Part shown: positions 23,795-34,995 of the stretch, in pieces
How the letters are laid out: every line of letters starts with the position of its first letter
Numbering within the stretch: the first letter of the stretch is position 1
NCBI GenBank assembly: GCA_027922465.2
Contig: BQMF02000339.1
Location: forward strand, 428,774 to 492,773
Source: Turritopsis dohrnii
Lineage: Eukaryota > Cnidaria > Hydrozoa > Anthoathecata > Oceaniidae
Reading direction: 5' to 3'
DNA length: 64,000 nucleotides
Program-made: the position numbers and the translations under genes
Notes under the pieces: generated by a model
The model's input: only the letters and a program-made list of their open reading frames with translations
Told to the model about the DNA's origin: nothing
Databases searched by the model: none

Positions 23795-25755
23795 TTTCCT
23801 TCACATTGTCTTCAAACTGTGTTATGAATATATATCTATCGCTTATTTTACACAACCATGTTCAAGCAGTTTCATGGCGTGAATGAAACATGTTGATAAA
23901 CATTGTTCGCAGAACTGCAGGTGAGCAGATTTCATTTTGTAAATGAAACATGCGCACTGTGATTACTGTTTTCGAGAGTTTTTAACGCTTGGTTTTTTCT
24001 GCTCGGTTTTTTTTACGATAATCTAATAAGTGTTCGAGTCACTACATCACAATTTCAAAATGTTACGATATTACTTTGTAACACTATAAAAACTTCGATG
24101 CTTAAACGAAAATTTTCTCTCGTATTCAAATACCTGCTGTCTACTTTTCTTATACAGTGTGTTTCATCATAGTGTTGGAAACGGAAAATTTAAAGCTGTT
24201 TTTTTAACGAATATACCGAATTTCAAATAATTTTTACATCGATGGAAAGCCATTTTCAAGTTCTTTCGGCTGGTATAGTTTTGTGAAAAATGGAAAAACG
24301 GTTTTTGAAAAAATAGGGAAAATGTCTTGGAAAAGTGTAATTAAATTTTTAAAGGTCGTTATTTTACGATATTAAATCCTCCATCGTATGGATTTGCGAT
24401 ATTACTTCTTCACCTTCTTGTCTGATAGTGAAAAGACAAACCTTCGTCTAGAATATAAAGAACGAAAACAGCAAAAGAAAACTTGTTAGAGTTTCTGTTG
24501 GTCTTCTATTCTGCTTTGGTACCTGGTTGATGTGGTACCTGGTTGATGTGGAAGCTTCCCTATTAGGGTGATTCGTAAAACCAACGAGCCTGTTACACGA
24601 AAAAATCAATTACTTGTGAGAATTCAAATAATAAAAAGCGACTTTAGAGATTTAAAGCCTTTTCTTGTATCAAAAGAAACATCATTACTTTGTACGCTTA
24701 TTTCAAGTGTTGATGTGAAGTTTCTAATGACTAATGTGTATAAAGTCTCTTTATACACTTCAAAATGTTGTCATTTTATTTGGTTCTCTGGAGTCCCCTT
24801 AAACACAATCGACATTAGAAAGTTTCAATACACATTAGCACTTCCTATCTATTTTCGTACATTGTATATTTGATTTTTAGTATGTACAAGGTATAAAAGT
24901 GTAATTAACATTGGAAACTCGTCTATACTATGGGGACATGAGCCACAAATGTCTTGCGATTGCAACAAAACAGATTTTTATTGCAATCGCACGAAAAATG
25001 TTGCTCGTGTCCCCTTAGCTTAAGGCTTCGGGGACACGGGCAACATTTTTTGTGTTCACTTATTTCACTTATTTCTTTTCAAACTATCTCCCCAAATGAC
25101 ACATCTTCTTTCAACTATTGTTTTTCATTTTGTCGAGTTTTATTTGCTTTTAGATGCACAGCAGATCCTTTCAGAATTTTAAGTTCTTCAGCGTCAACAA
25201 AAGAAACAAAACAGCCTCCTTTTATTTGGTTTCTGATTGTCAACTTTGTTTGATTGACGATTGAATCTGCTTTTAGGTGTGACTCGTTTCATGTTTCATG
25301 TTGAAAGTAACCTAAGATCTTCTTTCCTTTTCAATGCTATCATCAGTATTGTCATTATCAATGTCAGCACTTTCTCTTGCACCTTTTTCCAAATCTTTTT
25401 GGGTTAAGAAATCCTTTGTAGATTTACTTATGTCATCATCAGACACTTCAATGTTGGTTTTAGTATTTCTTAATGCCATGTGGGTCCAACCAAGCAAGAA
25501 AGACGTACAATCTTTTCTGTCTTTTCATCGCCAGTTTTGACATCCAAAAATTCACAAACTGCTTCGTTGTCTCACCAAAGCTATACAAATAGACTGTTTA
25601 CAAGGAATCGCAAATTCGACTAAACTAAAAGTCAGTGGTTGATGTCTTTTTCTTTGAAATTACCGAAAGATCTTTTCATATGCCACTAGCACTATACAAT
25701 AACACGTTGAAATATCAAAAATTTTGACATTCTATATTTTGGGTGCTTATGTAAA
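23795..25755. other. Intergenic stretch with MITE fragments, no gene seen
   Basis: Upstream of the secreted-protein gene. Contains a 17-bp direct duplication (GGTACCTGGTTGATGTG, at about 24519 and 24535) and the palindromic element at 24934-25016. A second GGGGACACGGGCAACA end begins at 25030. A minus-strand acidic ORF at 25312-25497 might be a decayed transposon ORF, but I could not assign it. Confidence 0.45.
24934..25016. mobile_element. Short palindromic MITE
   Basis: GGGGACATGAGCCACAAATG...TTGCGATTGCAA pairs with TTGCAATCGCACGAAAAATG...TTGCTCGTGTCCCC, an 83-bp near-palindrome. The similar end GGGGACACGGGCAACATTTT starts again at 25030, suggesting a second copy or a nested end of the same family. 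Confidence 0.65.
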
Positions 25756-25894
25756 GGCGGATTTACACACAGTGAATGTTTCGCGCGAAGCGAACTGTTA
25801 TCGGCGATAATCCGAAAAGAGGAAGATTAGTGAAAGAGGTGTAGGTGGGTTCGAAAGATCTACATGGAACGTAAGGAAAAACGAGAATTTCACT

Positions 25895-26120
25895 TGTTAG
25901 TGAGAGATTAACGTTATGACCAGCAGTACCTTTTAGATACTTCTTTCGCATGCCACCGTCACTATATGAAGAGTTGTTATCTTATGTCGCACCAAGTATT
26001 GCACAATCTAGCGATCGGTTAGCTGTAGCTCTTCGATACCTTGTTACTGGAGAGATGCACAAAGCACCATAGCAGCGAGCTACCGAATCAGCCCTTCTTA
26101 TGAATATTAAGTAATAGCTG
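25895..26120 (+). pseudogene. PIF/Harbinger transposase N-terminal fragment
   Basis: Plus-strand reading with YFFRMPPSLYEELL then APSIAQSSDRLAVALRYLVT, followed by stops. This is the segment just before the helix-turn-helix in Harbinger transposases, which starts a DDE nuclease domain that is absent here. The copia element is inserted shortly downstream at GCCAG. Confidence 0.65.
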
Positions 26121-26125
26121 GCCAG

Positions 26126-26373
26126 TGTTGATAATAGACAAAAGATTGTTTCTATACTGAATATGTGACTCGTATGACGTATGTCTATTTCTATCTCGAC
26201 AATGCGTTGGTTTCTTTTTATGTATGTAGCGTGTTGCATTGTTTAGTTTTTTCTATAAGTTCTTTGTTTTTTACGTTCTTGTTTTTAACGAGTCTGTACA
26301 TGATGTAAGTTTTTTACTTGAAGAAGTTCTATGTTAGAATTGGAAAAGTTCTCTGTGCAAAATAACTTTAACA
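26126..26373 (+). repeat. copia 5' LTR
   Basis: 248 bp, TGTTGATAATAG...ACTTTAACA. It contains a CTATAAG motif and TA-rich promoter-like sequence. Nearly identical to 30420-30665. Confidence 0.95.
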
Positions 26374-26387
26374 GGTTATGGGCCCAG
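26374..26387 (+). other. Primer-binding site, initiator tRNA-Met internal type
   Basis: GGTTATGGGCCCAG directly abuts the 5' LTR. It is the exact reverse complement of the CTGGGCCCATAACC anticodon-arm sequence of initiator tRNA-Met, the half-tRNA priming known from Drosophila copia and relatives, rather than a tRNA 3'-end primer. Confidence 0.8.
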
Positions 26388-26457
26388 ACAATCGCATGTT
26401 TTAAAACACGAAGTTTATGTTATATCTTGATCCAGTATAGTATTACTTTCGCTGACT

Positions 26458-29400
26458 ATGGCTATGGCTGCTGATAAGGGATTTGACTTTAAATTTGAGA
26501 AACTTACAGCTGAGAACTACCATACGTGGAAGTTTAATATGAAAATGTTTTTAATCGGAAGAGATCTCTGGGAGATTGTGAATGGTTCCGAAGTTTTAAA
26601 CGAAGCTGGTGATGAAGAAGAGAAACGTAAATTTAAAAAGAGAGAGAATCTTGCTCTTGCTAGTGTTTGTTTATCAATCTCGACTAATCTCCAAATCTAT
26701 GTACGTTCTGCTGAAACTGGAAAGGAAGCTTGGGATAGCTTAGCAAAACATTTCCAGCAGAAGACGCTTTCGAGAAAAATACAGCTGCGAAGAAAGTTGT
26801 ATTCAGCAAAGTTACAGAAAGGTGGTGATATGGTTGAACATATCAATTCTGTCAAGACGATTGCGGAACATTTAGAAGCAATAGGCGATCCTATAGCTGA
26901 ACACGATTTAGTCATCATTTTGATAAGTAGTCTTACTGAAGAATTTAATTTTCTAATAACTGCATTGGAAACCATTGCTGAAGATAATTTGACATGGGAG
27001 TATGTCCGTGACCGTTTAATTCATGAAGCTGAAAAGATGAAATTTCCTGCGTCAAAGGACAGAGTTAAGGATGCTCTTTTCACTAAAAATCCGAAAGATC
27101 CGAAAAAACCGAAAGAGTTTATATGTCATTATTGTAAAGGAAAAAACCATTATGCCCGAGATTGTACCAAGAAAAAGCGTGATGAGAATGCCAAACAAAA
27201 AGCAAATTTGTCTAACCAGACTGATCAGTCGCCAGAAATCGCTCTCGTGTCCTCTAATCCGAATAATGGAGAAGAATGGTGGATAGATTCTGGAGCATCT
27301 CAACATATGACTTATGAGAGGAAAAGCATTAAAAACTTTCATAAGTTCAATCAACCATTGTGCATTCAATTAGCAGATAATAGTTGTCTGTATTCGTATG
27401 GAAAAGGGGAAGTGCATTTAACCGTGCTGAATAAAGATGAAAAAGTCGATATTGTTTTGAAGGACGTTCTTTACGTGCCGAAATTGCAAAACAAACTTTT
27501 CTCACTGCCGTCTGTTACGGAGAAGGGTGCTGTTGTTGAGTTCCAGGGACAATCATGTGGTATTAATATCGATGGGAAGGATTACGTTATTGGCCATAAA
27601 CATGGCAAATTGTATAAACTCAATACTGTGGATTTTAATGAAACTTGTTGCATTGGAAAGGCAACCAAACCGCAATCCTTACATTTATGGCACCAACGAT
27701 ATGGTCATTTAGGTTATGAAAGTTTAAAATCCTTAAATGACAAAGAATTAGTTACTGGTTTGCAGATCGATCCTAAAGAGATGAGTGACCTAAAGTGTGA
27801 AGGCTGTGCAGTTGGAAAACAACACCGAAATTCGTTTCCAAAAAGGTCAGAATCTGAAACTGAGCAACCTTTGGAGTTGATCCACAGTGACGTCTGTGGA
27901 CCTATGAGTATTGATTCAGTGGGAGGATCGAAATATTTTGTTACCTTCATCGATGACTTTTCCAGATATACCGTACTATACACTATGAAGGCTAAAAGTG
28001 AAACACTGTCGAAATTCAAAGAGTATGTTGCTTTGATGGAAAATGCTGCAGGTCGTAAAATTAAGAGACTCCGCTCCGACAATGGTGGCGAATACACTTC
28101 AAATGAGTTTAATCAGTTTTGTAAAGATAAAGGGATCCAACGAGAGTTTACGATTCCTTATTCGCCACAGCAAAATGGTGTTTCCGAGAGAATGAATCGT
28201 ACCATCCTCGATTTAGCGAGATCAATGCTTCATCAAACTAACCTAGGCTTGGAGTTTTGGGCTGAAGCGGTTGCAACAGCGGTTTACGTTCGAAATCGCA
28301 GTCCAACGTCGAAATTGAAAGATCAAACACCATTCGAATGCTGGTTTGAAAAGAAGCCTGCCGTACACCACTTGCGAGTTTTCGGTTGCAAAGGTATGGT
28401 TCATGTGCCGTCTGAAAACCAAAAGAACAAATTAGATAAACGTTCTATTTCATGCATCTTCGTTGGTTACCCTAGTGATAGCAAAGGGTACAAGTTATTT
28501 AATCCTGAATCAAGAAAAATGATTCGAAGTAATGATGTTCTGTTTTTTGAAGAGGAATTTCCGAAAGTGGGAGACTCCACCAAACGAGACATTATCGATG
28601 AACCTTGTGAGTTTTACTTTGATTCAAATGTTGATGAGATTGCTGACCATTCACCTGAAGATCAACCTGTACCTGATCACCAAGCTGCTCCTGACCAAGC
28701 TATTCCACGAGAAGTCCCTAACGTAATCAATCAACGTATTCAACGCGAGAGAAGAGCACCTGATCGTCTCGGTGTTCTTACTGGAAATTGGTGGGATTTC
28801 GTTGAAAATGCTAGCATTGCTGTTAGTAATAATGAGCCTTCCAGCTATGAAGAAGCAATGAGTTGCAGCAAAGCTGATCAATGGCGTAAAGCTGTTCAAG
28901 ATGAGATGGATTCACTCATCAAAAATCGCACCTGGGATCTAGTCGATCTTCCTGAAGGAAAAAACGTAGTTGGTAGTCGCTGGGTTTTCAAAGAGAAACG
29001 TGGTGCAGATGGTCAAATCAACAGACACAAAGCTCGTCTTGTTGCTCAAGGATATTCCCAAAAGCAAGGCATTGATTTTGATGATACTTTCGCTCCTGTT
29101 GCCAAATATAATTCTATAAGGACTGTCTTAGCTATTGCTAATGAGCTCAATCTTGATGTTCATCAAATGGATGTCAAAACTGCATTTTTAAATGGAGATC
29201 TAGATGCAGAAATCTACATGAAACAACCTAAAGGTTTTGTCGATGATCCGAGCAAAGTTTGCAAGCTTCATAAAAGTATCTATGGTCTGAAACAAGCTGC
29301 TCGTTTGTGGAACTTAAAAATCGATCGCTATTTGAAAGAAAATGGGTATAACGCTAGTGATGCTGATCCATGTATTTATTACAAATGTGTCAAAGAGAAT

Positions 29401-30387
29401 AACAGAATCTCTTTGATGATTATTGCTATTTATGTTGATGATGTCATTTTAGCATCTGATGATCTTGAACTTCTCGACCAGGAAAAGAAGAATCTCGAGA
29501 ATGAATTTGATACGGTTGATCAAGGTGAAATTAATTACATCCTTGGTATGTCAATTAAGCGAGATCGTAAAGAAGGTATTCTTCGAATCAGTCAAACAGC
29601 TTATTTACAAAATGTGCTAAAGCGTTTTGGAATGGATGAGTGTAAGCCAGTATCAACACCAATGGAGACTGGCAAGCTTTTCGAAAAAATGCCCACAGAA
29701 GATCACCCTGTCAATCTCAAGGATTACCAAGCTGCTATTGGATCACTCATCTATGCTTCCATCGGTACACGACCTGATCTATCTTATGCAGTTGGAGTAT
29801 TAAGCCAGTTTATGTCTAACCCTAGCCAAGAACACTGGAAAGGAATCAAACGTGTGTTTCGTTACATAAAAGGGACATTGAACTATTGTTTAGAGTTTGT
29901 CGCATCGAAAACAAATAAAGTCAATTTGTCTGCTTACACTGACGCTGATTGGGCAGGTGATAAGATATCCAGAAAGTCGACATCTGGGTACGTCTTTCAG
30001 ATTGGAGGGTCTCCAATCACATGGCGATCACAGCGTCAATCTGTTATTGCACTGTCTTCTACGGAAGCTGAGTACATTTCTCTCAGTCATGCTGCACAAG
30101 AAGCAACTTGGCTTCGACAATTATTGAACGACATTGGGTTCAAACAAACAACGCCAACGACATTGTATGAAGACAATCAAGGTGCTATTGGACTTAGCAA
30201 AAATCCAAGATCGAATTCAAGAACAAAGCACATCGACATTAAATTTCATTACGTTAGACAAGCTGTTGGAGAGAAAGTGATTAAAGTCGAATATTGCCCC
30301 ACAGATGAGATGGTTGCTGATATCTTAACGAAAAGCTTACCCAAAGCGAAATTTGATAAACTTCGAATCATGTTAGGTGTGAAATGA
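26458..30387 (+). CDS. copia Gag-Pol polyprotein
   Basis: 1309 codons without a stop. The order is that of Ty1/copia. The Gag domain (about 1-210) is followed by a CCHC knuckle CHYCKGKNHYARDC at about 223, and aspartic protease WWIDSGAS at about 276. The integrase has the zinc-binding HLWHQRYGHLG...CEGCAVGK from about 408 and catalytic D (IHSDVCG, about 477), D (RSDNGGEY, about 540) and E (NGVSERMNR, about 576). Reverse transcriptase has VDVKTAFLNGDLDAEIY at about 903 and YVDDVILAS at about 992. RNase H has YTDADWAGD at about 1161, then EAEYISLS and EDNQGA. All catalytic residues are present, so the copy may be competent. The ATG at 26458 is the first in frame after the primer-binding site. 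Confidence 0.96.
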   Translation: MAMAADKGFDFKFEKLTAENYHTWKFNMKMFLIGRDLWEIVNGSEVLNEAGDEEEKRKFKKRENLALASVCLSISTNLQIYVRSAETGKEAWDSLAKHFQQKTLSRKIQLRRKLYSAKLQKGGDMVEHINSVKTIAEHLEAIGDPIAEHDLVIILISSLTEEFNFLITALETIAEDNLTWEYVRDRLIHEAEKMKFPASKDRVKDALFTKNPKDPKKPKEFICHYCKGKNHYARDCTKKKRDENAKQKANLSNQTDQSPEIALVSSNPNNGEEWWIDSGASQHMTYERKSIKNFHKFNQPLCIQLADNSCLYSYGKGEVHLTVLNKDEKVDIVLKDVLYVPKLQNKLFSLPSVTEKGAVVEFQGQSCGINIDGKDYVIGHKHGKLYKLNTVDFNETCCIGKATKPQSLHLWHQRYGHLGYESLKSLNDKELVTGLQIDPKEMSDLKCEGCAVGKQHRNSFPKRSESETEQPLELIHSDVCGPMSIDSVGGSKYFVTFIDDFSRYTVLYTMKAKSETLSKFKEYVALMENAAGRKIKRLRSDNGGEYTSNEFNQFCKDKGIQREFTIPYSPQQNGVSERMNRTILDLARSMLHQTNLGLEFWAEAVATAVYVRNRSPTSKLKDQTPFECWFEKKPAVHHLRVFGCKGMVHVPSENQKNKLDKRSISCIFVGYPSDSKGYKLFNPESRKMIRSNDVLFFEEEFPKVGDSTKRDIIDEPCEFYFDSNVDEIADHSPEDQPVPDHQAAPDQAIPREVPNVINQRIQRERRAPDRLGVLTGNWWDFVENASIAVSNNEPSSYEEAMSCSKADQWRKAVQDEMDSLIKNRTWDLVDLPEGKNVVGSRWVFKEKRGADGQINRHKARLVAQGYSQKQGIDFDDTFAPVAKYNSIRTVLAIANELNLDVHQMDVKTAFLNGDLDAEIYMKQPKGFVDDPSKVCKLHKSIYGLKQAARLWNLKIDRYLKENGYNASDADPCIYYKCVKENNRISLMIIAIYVDDVILASDDLELLDQEKKNLENEFDTVDQGEINYILGMSIKRDRKEGILRISQTAYLQNVLKRFGMDECKPVSTPMETGKLFEKMPTEDHPVNLKDYQAAIGSLIYASIGTRPDLSYAVGVLSQFMSNPSQEHWKGIKRVFRYIKGTLNYCLEFVASKTNKVNLSAYTDADWAGDKISRKSTSGYVFQIGGSPITWRSQRQSVIALSSTEAEYISLSHAAQEATWLRQLLNDIGFKQTTPTTLYEDNQGAIGLSKNPRSNSRTKHIDIKFHYVRQAVGEKVIKVEYCPTDEMVADILTKSLPKAKFDKLRIMLGVK

Positions 30388-30419
30388 CTGTCAGACTCGC
30401 CATACTCGTCAAGTGGGAG

Positions 30420-30665
30420 TGTTGATAATAGACAAAAGATTGTTTCTATACTGAATATGTGACTCGTATGACGTATGTCTATTTCTATCTCGACAATGCG
30501 TTGGTTTCTTTTTATGTATGTAGCGTGTTGCATTGTTTAGTTTTTTCTATAAGTTCTTTGTTTTTTACGTTCTTGTTTTTAACGAGTCTGTACATGATGT
30601 AAGTTTTTTACTAGAAGAAGTTCTATGTTAGAATTGGAAGTTCTCTGTGCAAAATAACTTTAACA
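30420..30665 (+). repeat. copia 3' LTR with preceding purine tract
   Basis: 246 bp, nearly identical to the 5' LTR. The purine-rich AAGTGGGAG at 30411-30419 just before it is the likely polypurine tract for plus-strand priming. Confidence 0.95.
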
Positions 30666-31099
30666 GCCAGAATGCACCAGCTGACTTTTTTTGATTTGCT
30701 TTGATGTTATTACTGAAAAAGCATTTTGTGCGAACTTTGATTGGTTGTCTATTACAAGCAAATTTATGGCAAGCGAAAAAGTTAATCCTACTCTGTAGAT
30801 GGCTAAAAATTCGACGAAGCGAATTTTTATTGCGCAATCGACTTTTCCAAAACAATACTCCACGAGCGAAAAATGAACTTCGCGTGAACAATTCGCTGTG
30901 TGTAAATCCGCCCAGACAAGTTTTTAGCACGAAATCCATCTTCACCAAGTTATCGTTTACATTACTTCAAAACGCTATTTTGCGGAATTCTTAACATCTG
31001 GTGAAGCTTTAAGAAACTTTTTTGAACCTTATGATCACAGAGACGATTGTATGAACAACGCATGTTTCGTAAAATGAACATACACGATCTATTCTATAA

Positions 31100-31325
31100 C
31101 TACAGACGAGTGTGTAGACGAGTCACAGACGAGTGTAGACGACTACAGACGAGTCACAGACGAGTGTAGACGAGTGTAGACGAGCCACAGACGAGTCACA
31201 GACGAGTGTAGACGAGTCACAGACAAGTGTAGACGAGTCACAGACGAGTGTAGACGAGTCAAAAATGATTGTAGGCCAGTCAAAAATGATCGTAGACGAG
31301 TCAGAGATTAATGTAGGCCAGATAC
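31100..31325 (+). repeat. Tandem array GACGAGTGTA/GACGAGTCACA (left arm)
   Basis: About 19 units of 10-11 bp alternating between GACGAGTGTA and GACGAGTCACA, decaying inward to GGCCAGTCAAAAATGATTGTA. Inverted partner at 32765-32950. Confidence 0.9.
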
Positions 31326-32395
31326 AAACGTATAAAAAATGAAGGAATGGATGACGTCGTATGAAATACGATTGTTACATCATTACATCTAGCATTTCAT
31401 GTGTGGTCCGCTGGAGGTAACAATCATTCCCCACGATATAGATTTTCTCAACACGAATGTGAGCATAACTTTTTAAAGCCTGAACATTATTCTTTTATGC
31501 TGTAGTTTTCATTGTTCCATATATTCCATTGTTATATATATATAGACACACACTGCACTCCTCCACACAAGTTATTTCACGATCCTTTTTCTCAAATAAA
31601 CTTCTTTACCGCTCCTTCTTAACCGAAACATGAAGAAGATGTTACGCACACGTACATATTTTATTTTATTTTATATTACTCGTAAATTTTCCTACCAATG
31701 AAACGACTTTAACCGACAAACCGTTTTTGGTTCATGTCGCCATACTCTCTGTCTCTTCAAAAGAGAAGGAGAGCTAGCTGATCTTTCACTTTCGAATGTG
31801 TTAACAAAATGTTGTAAGGTGTAACACGATTTGTGAAAGAAGTGTAGCTTGCAAACAAAATAAACGATAAAATAATGGAGAAAAAACGACAGGATATAAC
31901 CCCGAAAAAGATGGACGAAGGCCCCCAAAAAAGGGTTGCCACAAAAGTTTAATTTCAGGGTATGCTTATTTTTTATTTATTTATAATGTTGTTATTTTTT
32001 TTCTGTTGGAAAATTTATTTTGCCTTCGAGCATTTTGGGAAAAGATTCGTGTAAATGAATCATGTTTCTGGTGACGAGACAAAAAACTATAATTCCTACC
32101 ACTACACCCCCTTCTCATTTCAGCGCCTCTATTCATTTTCTGACAGCCTAGATGAGCGGGGAGCGTTGAGAATGAGCTGTCTTCCTGTCAGAAATGAGAA
32201 GAAGTCCTGGGTTCGAGGTTGCTTGAGGAGACATTGTTATTATAGTATGTTATGAGTACTATAACCATTTCACACCATTCAGAGTTAAGAAGCAGATCTT
32301 CAAATATTTTTTATGCATACTGTAAATCCTCTTTTTAACATCTGGGACGTTTATTTAATGGACCTTTTGTCCGATACGGCTGCAATTATTAATCA

Positions 32396-32478
32396 CAATG
32401 TATTATGGGTAGCTCTGGGTTAAAAATGTAAACAAACACGGCAAAACAAGAGAACCCAGAGGTACCCATAATACATTG
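32396..32478. repeat. 83-bp palindromic element
   Basis: CAATGTATTATGGGTAGCTC...GGGTT and AACCC...GAGGTACCCATAATACATTG are inverted arms of about 26 bp with one mismatch around a 32-bp centre. MITE-like, nested in the foldback element. Confidence 0.7.
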
Positions 32479-32764
32479 TTCTTACGGTGGGCCATGGTTG
32501 CCGTTATATCAGGCAAAAGTTCATAGACATGTTGAATGTTTGAAGAGCAATGAAGTTTTAATTTTTCTTTTTCTGGAAAAGTTGTGTTTATTCTCATAAT
32601 AGAAGTTGTGTTACATAGTACAAAGCAATCGTTTTCATTATTACCCAAGTCAATAGTTGTCTTTCCTTTATGTACTTTACAACCCAAAAAATTATTTCCT
32701 CTGCTTTATATAATTTGCAACAAAATTATTTGGTAAATCACACCTCAAAGTCATTCTTAACTTG

Positions 32765-32950
32765 TTTAAACTTATTTGCTACTCGTCTACAATCATTTTT
32801 GACTCGTCTGTGACTGGTCTACACTCGTCTGTGACTCGTCTGTGACTCGTCTACACTCGTCTGTGACTCGTCTGTGACTCGTCTACACTCGTCTGTGACT
32901 CGTCTGTAGTCGTCTACACTCGTCTGTGACTCGTCTACAAACTCGTCTGT
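32765..32950 (-). repeat. Tandem array (right arm, inverted)
   Basis: ACTCGTC units with TGTG and TACA spacers, the inverted counterpart of 31100-31325. Confidence 0.9.
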
Positions 32951-32964
32951 AGTTATAGAATAGA

Positions 32965-33803
32965 CCAACATACACACATAAGCACCTGCCAACTAAATTA
33001 TTAACTTCATCTGTGTGATCTACCAAAAAACTAAAGCTAAAATTCATTTTTGATGCTCGAAACTAATGATGATAGGCCATAAAAATTTCTTAATTTTAGA
33101 ACTTCCTTTGATTTTATGTGAGCAACATAGCAAGATAAAAAACTTTTTGAACTAACAACATGCTCCTTCAGATTAGAATCTTTAGAACTACCTATTTCCT
33201 CTAATAAACTACAATGTCTTCATCAGAATCATGATCCCCATCGACTAAAAGTGAAACGCTTCGCACGCTACTCAACGTCAGAATGTTTTCAAATGAGTTG
33301 ACTTGTGAATCCTCCTTGTGAGTCTTCCGTGATAATTATATTTTTGTTGGGCACATACCAATTGAGTTGTCAAAACTCATCAATCAATTTCTTCAAACAA
33401 GCGATTCGAACTCAATGATAGTAAGTGTTGTTGTAAAGAGGAAAAGAGAACTGGGACTTGTTGTTCCACCTACTTTCAAATGTTTTTCATTGAACAAAAA
33501 ACTTTCTTGTAGTTTCTGATCTTGCCCATGAGCTCTAGAAAAATAAATGGATTTTAATGATTATTACAATATCAACTAACGTCAACCTAAAAGACAATGA
33601 ACTGTTGTCAATAGGACTGGGGTTTAAGTGTGCTGATGTTAGCTATTTTTCAGGAAGGGTCACGGGTTAAGTTAGAGCCTCCGAAGTTTTTGACACTCTC
33701 CTTAGTAATACGAACCCAATGAAGGGCTTGTGCTCTCCTGGAGGACCCCTTGCAACACCCGATGTATCATCATCCCGATTTCCCTCAAATGGCATGGGTG
33801 GAT
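32965..33803. other. Intergenic stretch, no gene seen
   Basis: No coding support and no clear repeat. Bases 33600-33790 are less AT-rich and may be an old retroposon fragment, which I could not classify. Confidence 0.4.
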
Positions 33804-34995
33804 CAGGGGCGGATCTAGGATTTTTTAAGGGTTAGGCAAATTTTTTTTTGCCAAACACGCATAAGGGCGCAATCGATGAAATTTACGCCAGTTTACGCCC
33901 AATCTAATACATACTTTTCGAAATGTAAAAAATATTAACTCGAATTAATTCGTCCTGACGTAAGGAGTGTTATAATGCAAGCCTGTATTGCTGAAATAAT
34001 GGAATAAGGGAAATAAACAAAAGAAAACTAATTGAGTATGAATATAATGTATTGAACTACGTTATGTAGGCCAAAATAATATTTTCTGCCAGATTGGAGG
34101 TTAAGTAAATAACCAATAAATTGTATATTTCATCTGTTATCTTCTTCATTTTCTTGATTGCTTGTACATGAACAGGAAGAATCCACCAAATGAAAACATA
34201 CTTGTAATGAATCAAATAAATAAATTTTCAATCACCTATACCATGATAGATTGGAGCATTCAGATAAATACATGATATTTCATCTATGTACTGGTTAAGA
34301 TGGTCATATAGAAAGAAAAGAAAAGAAATCATGTTAAGAAATAGAGTAAAATGACCAAAATCAAAGTTAGAGACAAGCTCCTTGATCATTATCCGGCAGC
34401 AAAATAAAAACAATGATTAATATCAACCACAATATAAAGATGGTGCTTCCAGAAATCCCTGAGACAAGTCCAAGAACCTATATATATAAAACTACACAAC
34501 AAGAGATAAATTATGTACTGCTTCCTCTCTAATAAGAGCTACAACATTTTTTCCAGAATTTGATGTAGCATAGGAAACAAGAAGTCAAACTAAAACATTA
34601 TGTAATTACCTTTTTCAAAAGAAGACATAACGTAGGTGGTTTTTATAAAATGAAAGAATAACTCCAAAGATGTTAAAGTGTTTCTGCATCCAAAATGATA
34701 TTTCGAGGGATGATAGAATGCACAAAGTTGTTTCAGAAGTCTTATAGTTTTTGGAAATTCTGTTTCCTTGGGCAGATATTTTGATTTAAAAATCATGAAA
34801 TGATACAATAGATAATTATGTAATAAGATTTTTATTCTTTGTTTATGTGTATAAACTCTCAATATATTATAACTTCATTTTCTTATCACTCACTCAGAGT
34901 GAAAGCCCTTTCTCTCTATAGTAAATTAGAAAGATATAGTATATATTAATGATAACTTGCGATGAGAAAGTTAACCTATATACTATCTTATTATA

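Larger units (their letters stand above)
26126..30665 (+). mobile_element. Ty1/copia LTR retrotransposon, near-intact
   Basis: Complete element with direct LTRs (26126-26373 and 30420-30665) starting TGTTG and ending AACA, flanked by the 5-bp target duplication GCCAG (26121-26125 and 30666-30670). A primer-binding site follows the 5' LTR, a purine-rich tract precedes the 3' LTR, and there is one full-length gag-pol ORF. The LTRs differ by about one substitution and one 2-bp indel, so insertion was recent. It sits in a Harbinger-like remnant. Confidence 0.95.
25756..30912. mobile_element. Harbinger-like element remnant split by copia
   Basis: The left end GGCGGATTTACACACAGTGAA (25756) and the right end, reading inward on the minus strand GGCGGATTTACACACAGCGAA (ending 30912), are inverted copies. 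Between the left end and the copia insertion a plus-strand reading contains RYFFRMPPSLYEELLSYVAP and SDRLAVALRYLVTG. These match the start of PIF/Harbinger (DDE_4-type) transposases; a stop and frame change follow. With the copia element removed it would be about 610 bp, so it is a deletion derivative. No target duplication at the outer ends was convincing. Confidence 0.7.
31088..32964. mobile_element. Foldback-type element with tandem-repeat ends
   Basis: The outer ends are inverted copies of TCTATTCTATAACTACAGAC. Both then run into arrays of GACGAGTCACA/GACGAGTGTA units, in opposite orientation at the two ends (31100-31325 and 32765-32950). Long inverted ends built from short tandem repeats around an unrelated centre are the hallmark of foldback transposons. 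The 1.4-kb centre has no recognised transposase and contains an 83-bp palindrome (32396-32478). Target duplication not seen. Confidence 0.75.

Noticed and set aside
31100..32950. CRISPR-like regular arrays
   Set aside because: The units are short (10-11 bp), contiguous and without unique spacers, in an animal genome; they fit foldback-transposon arms.
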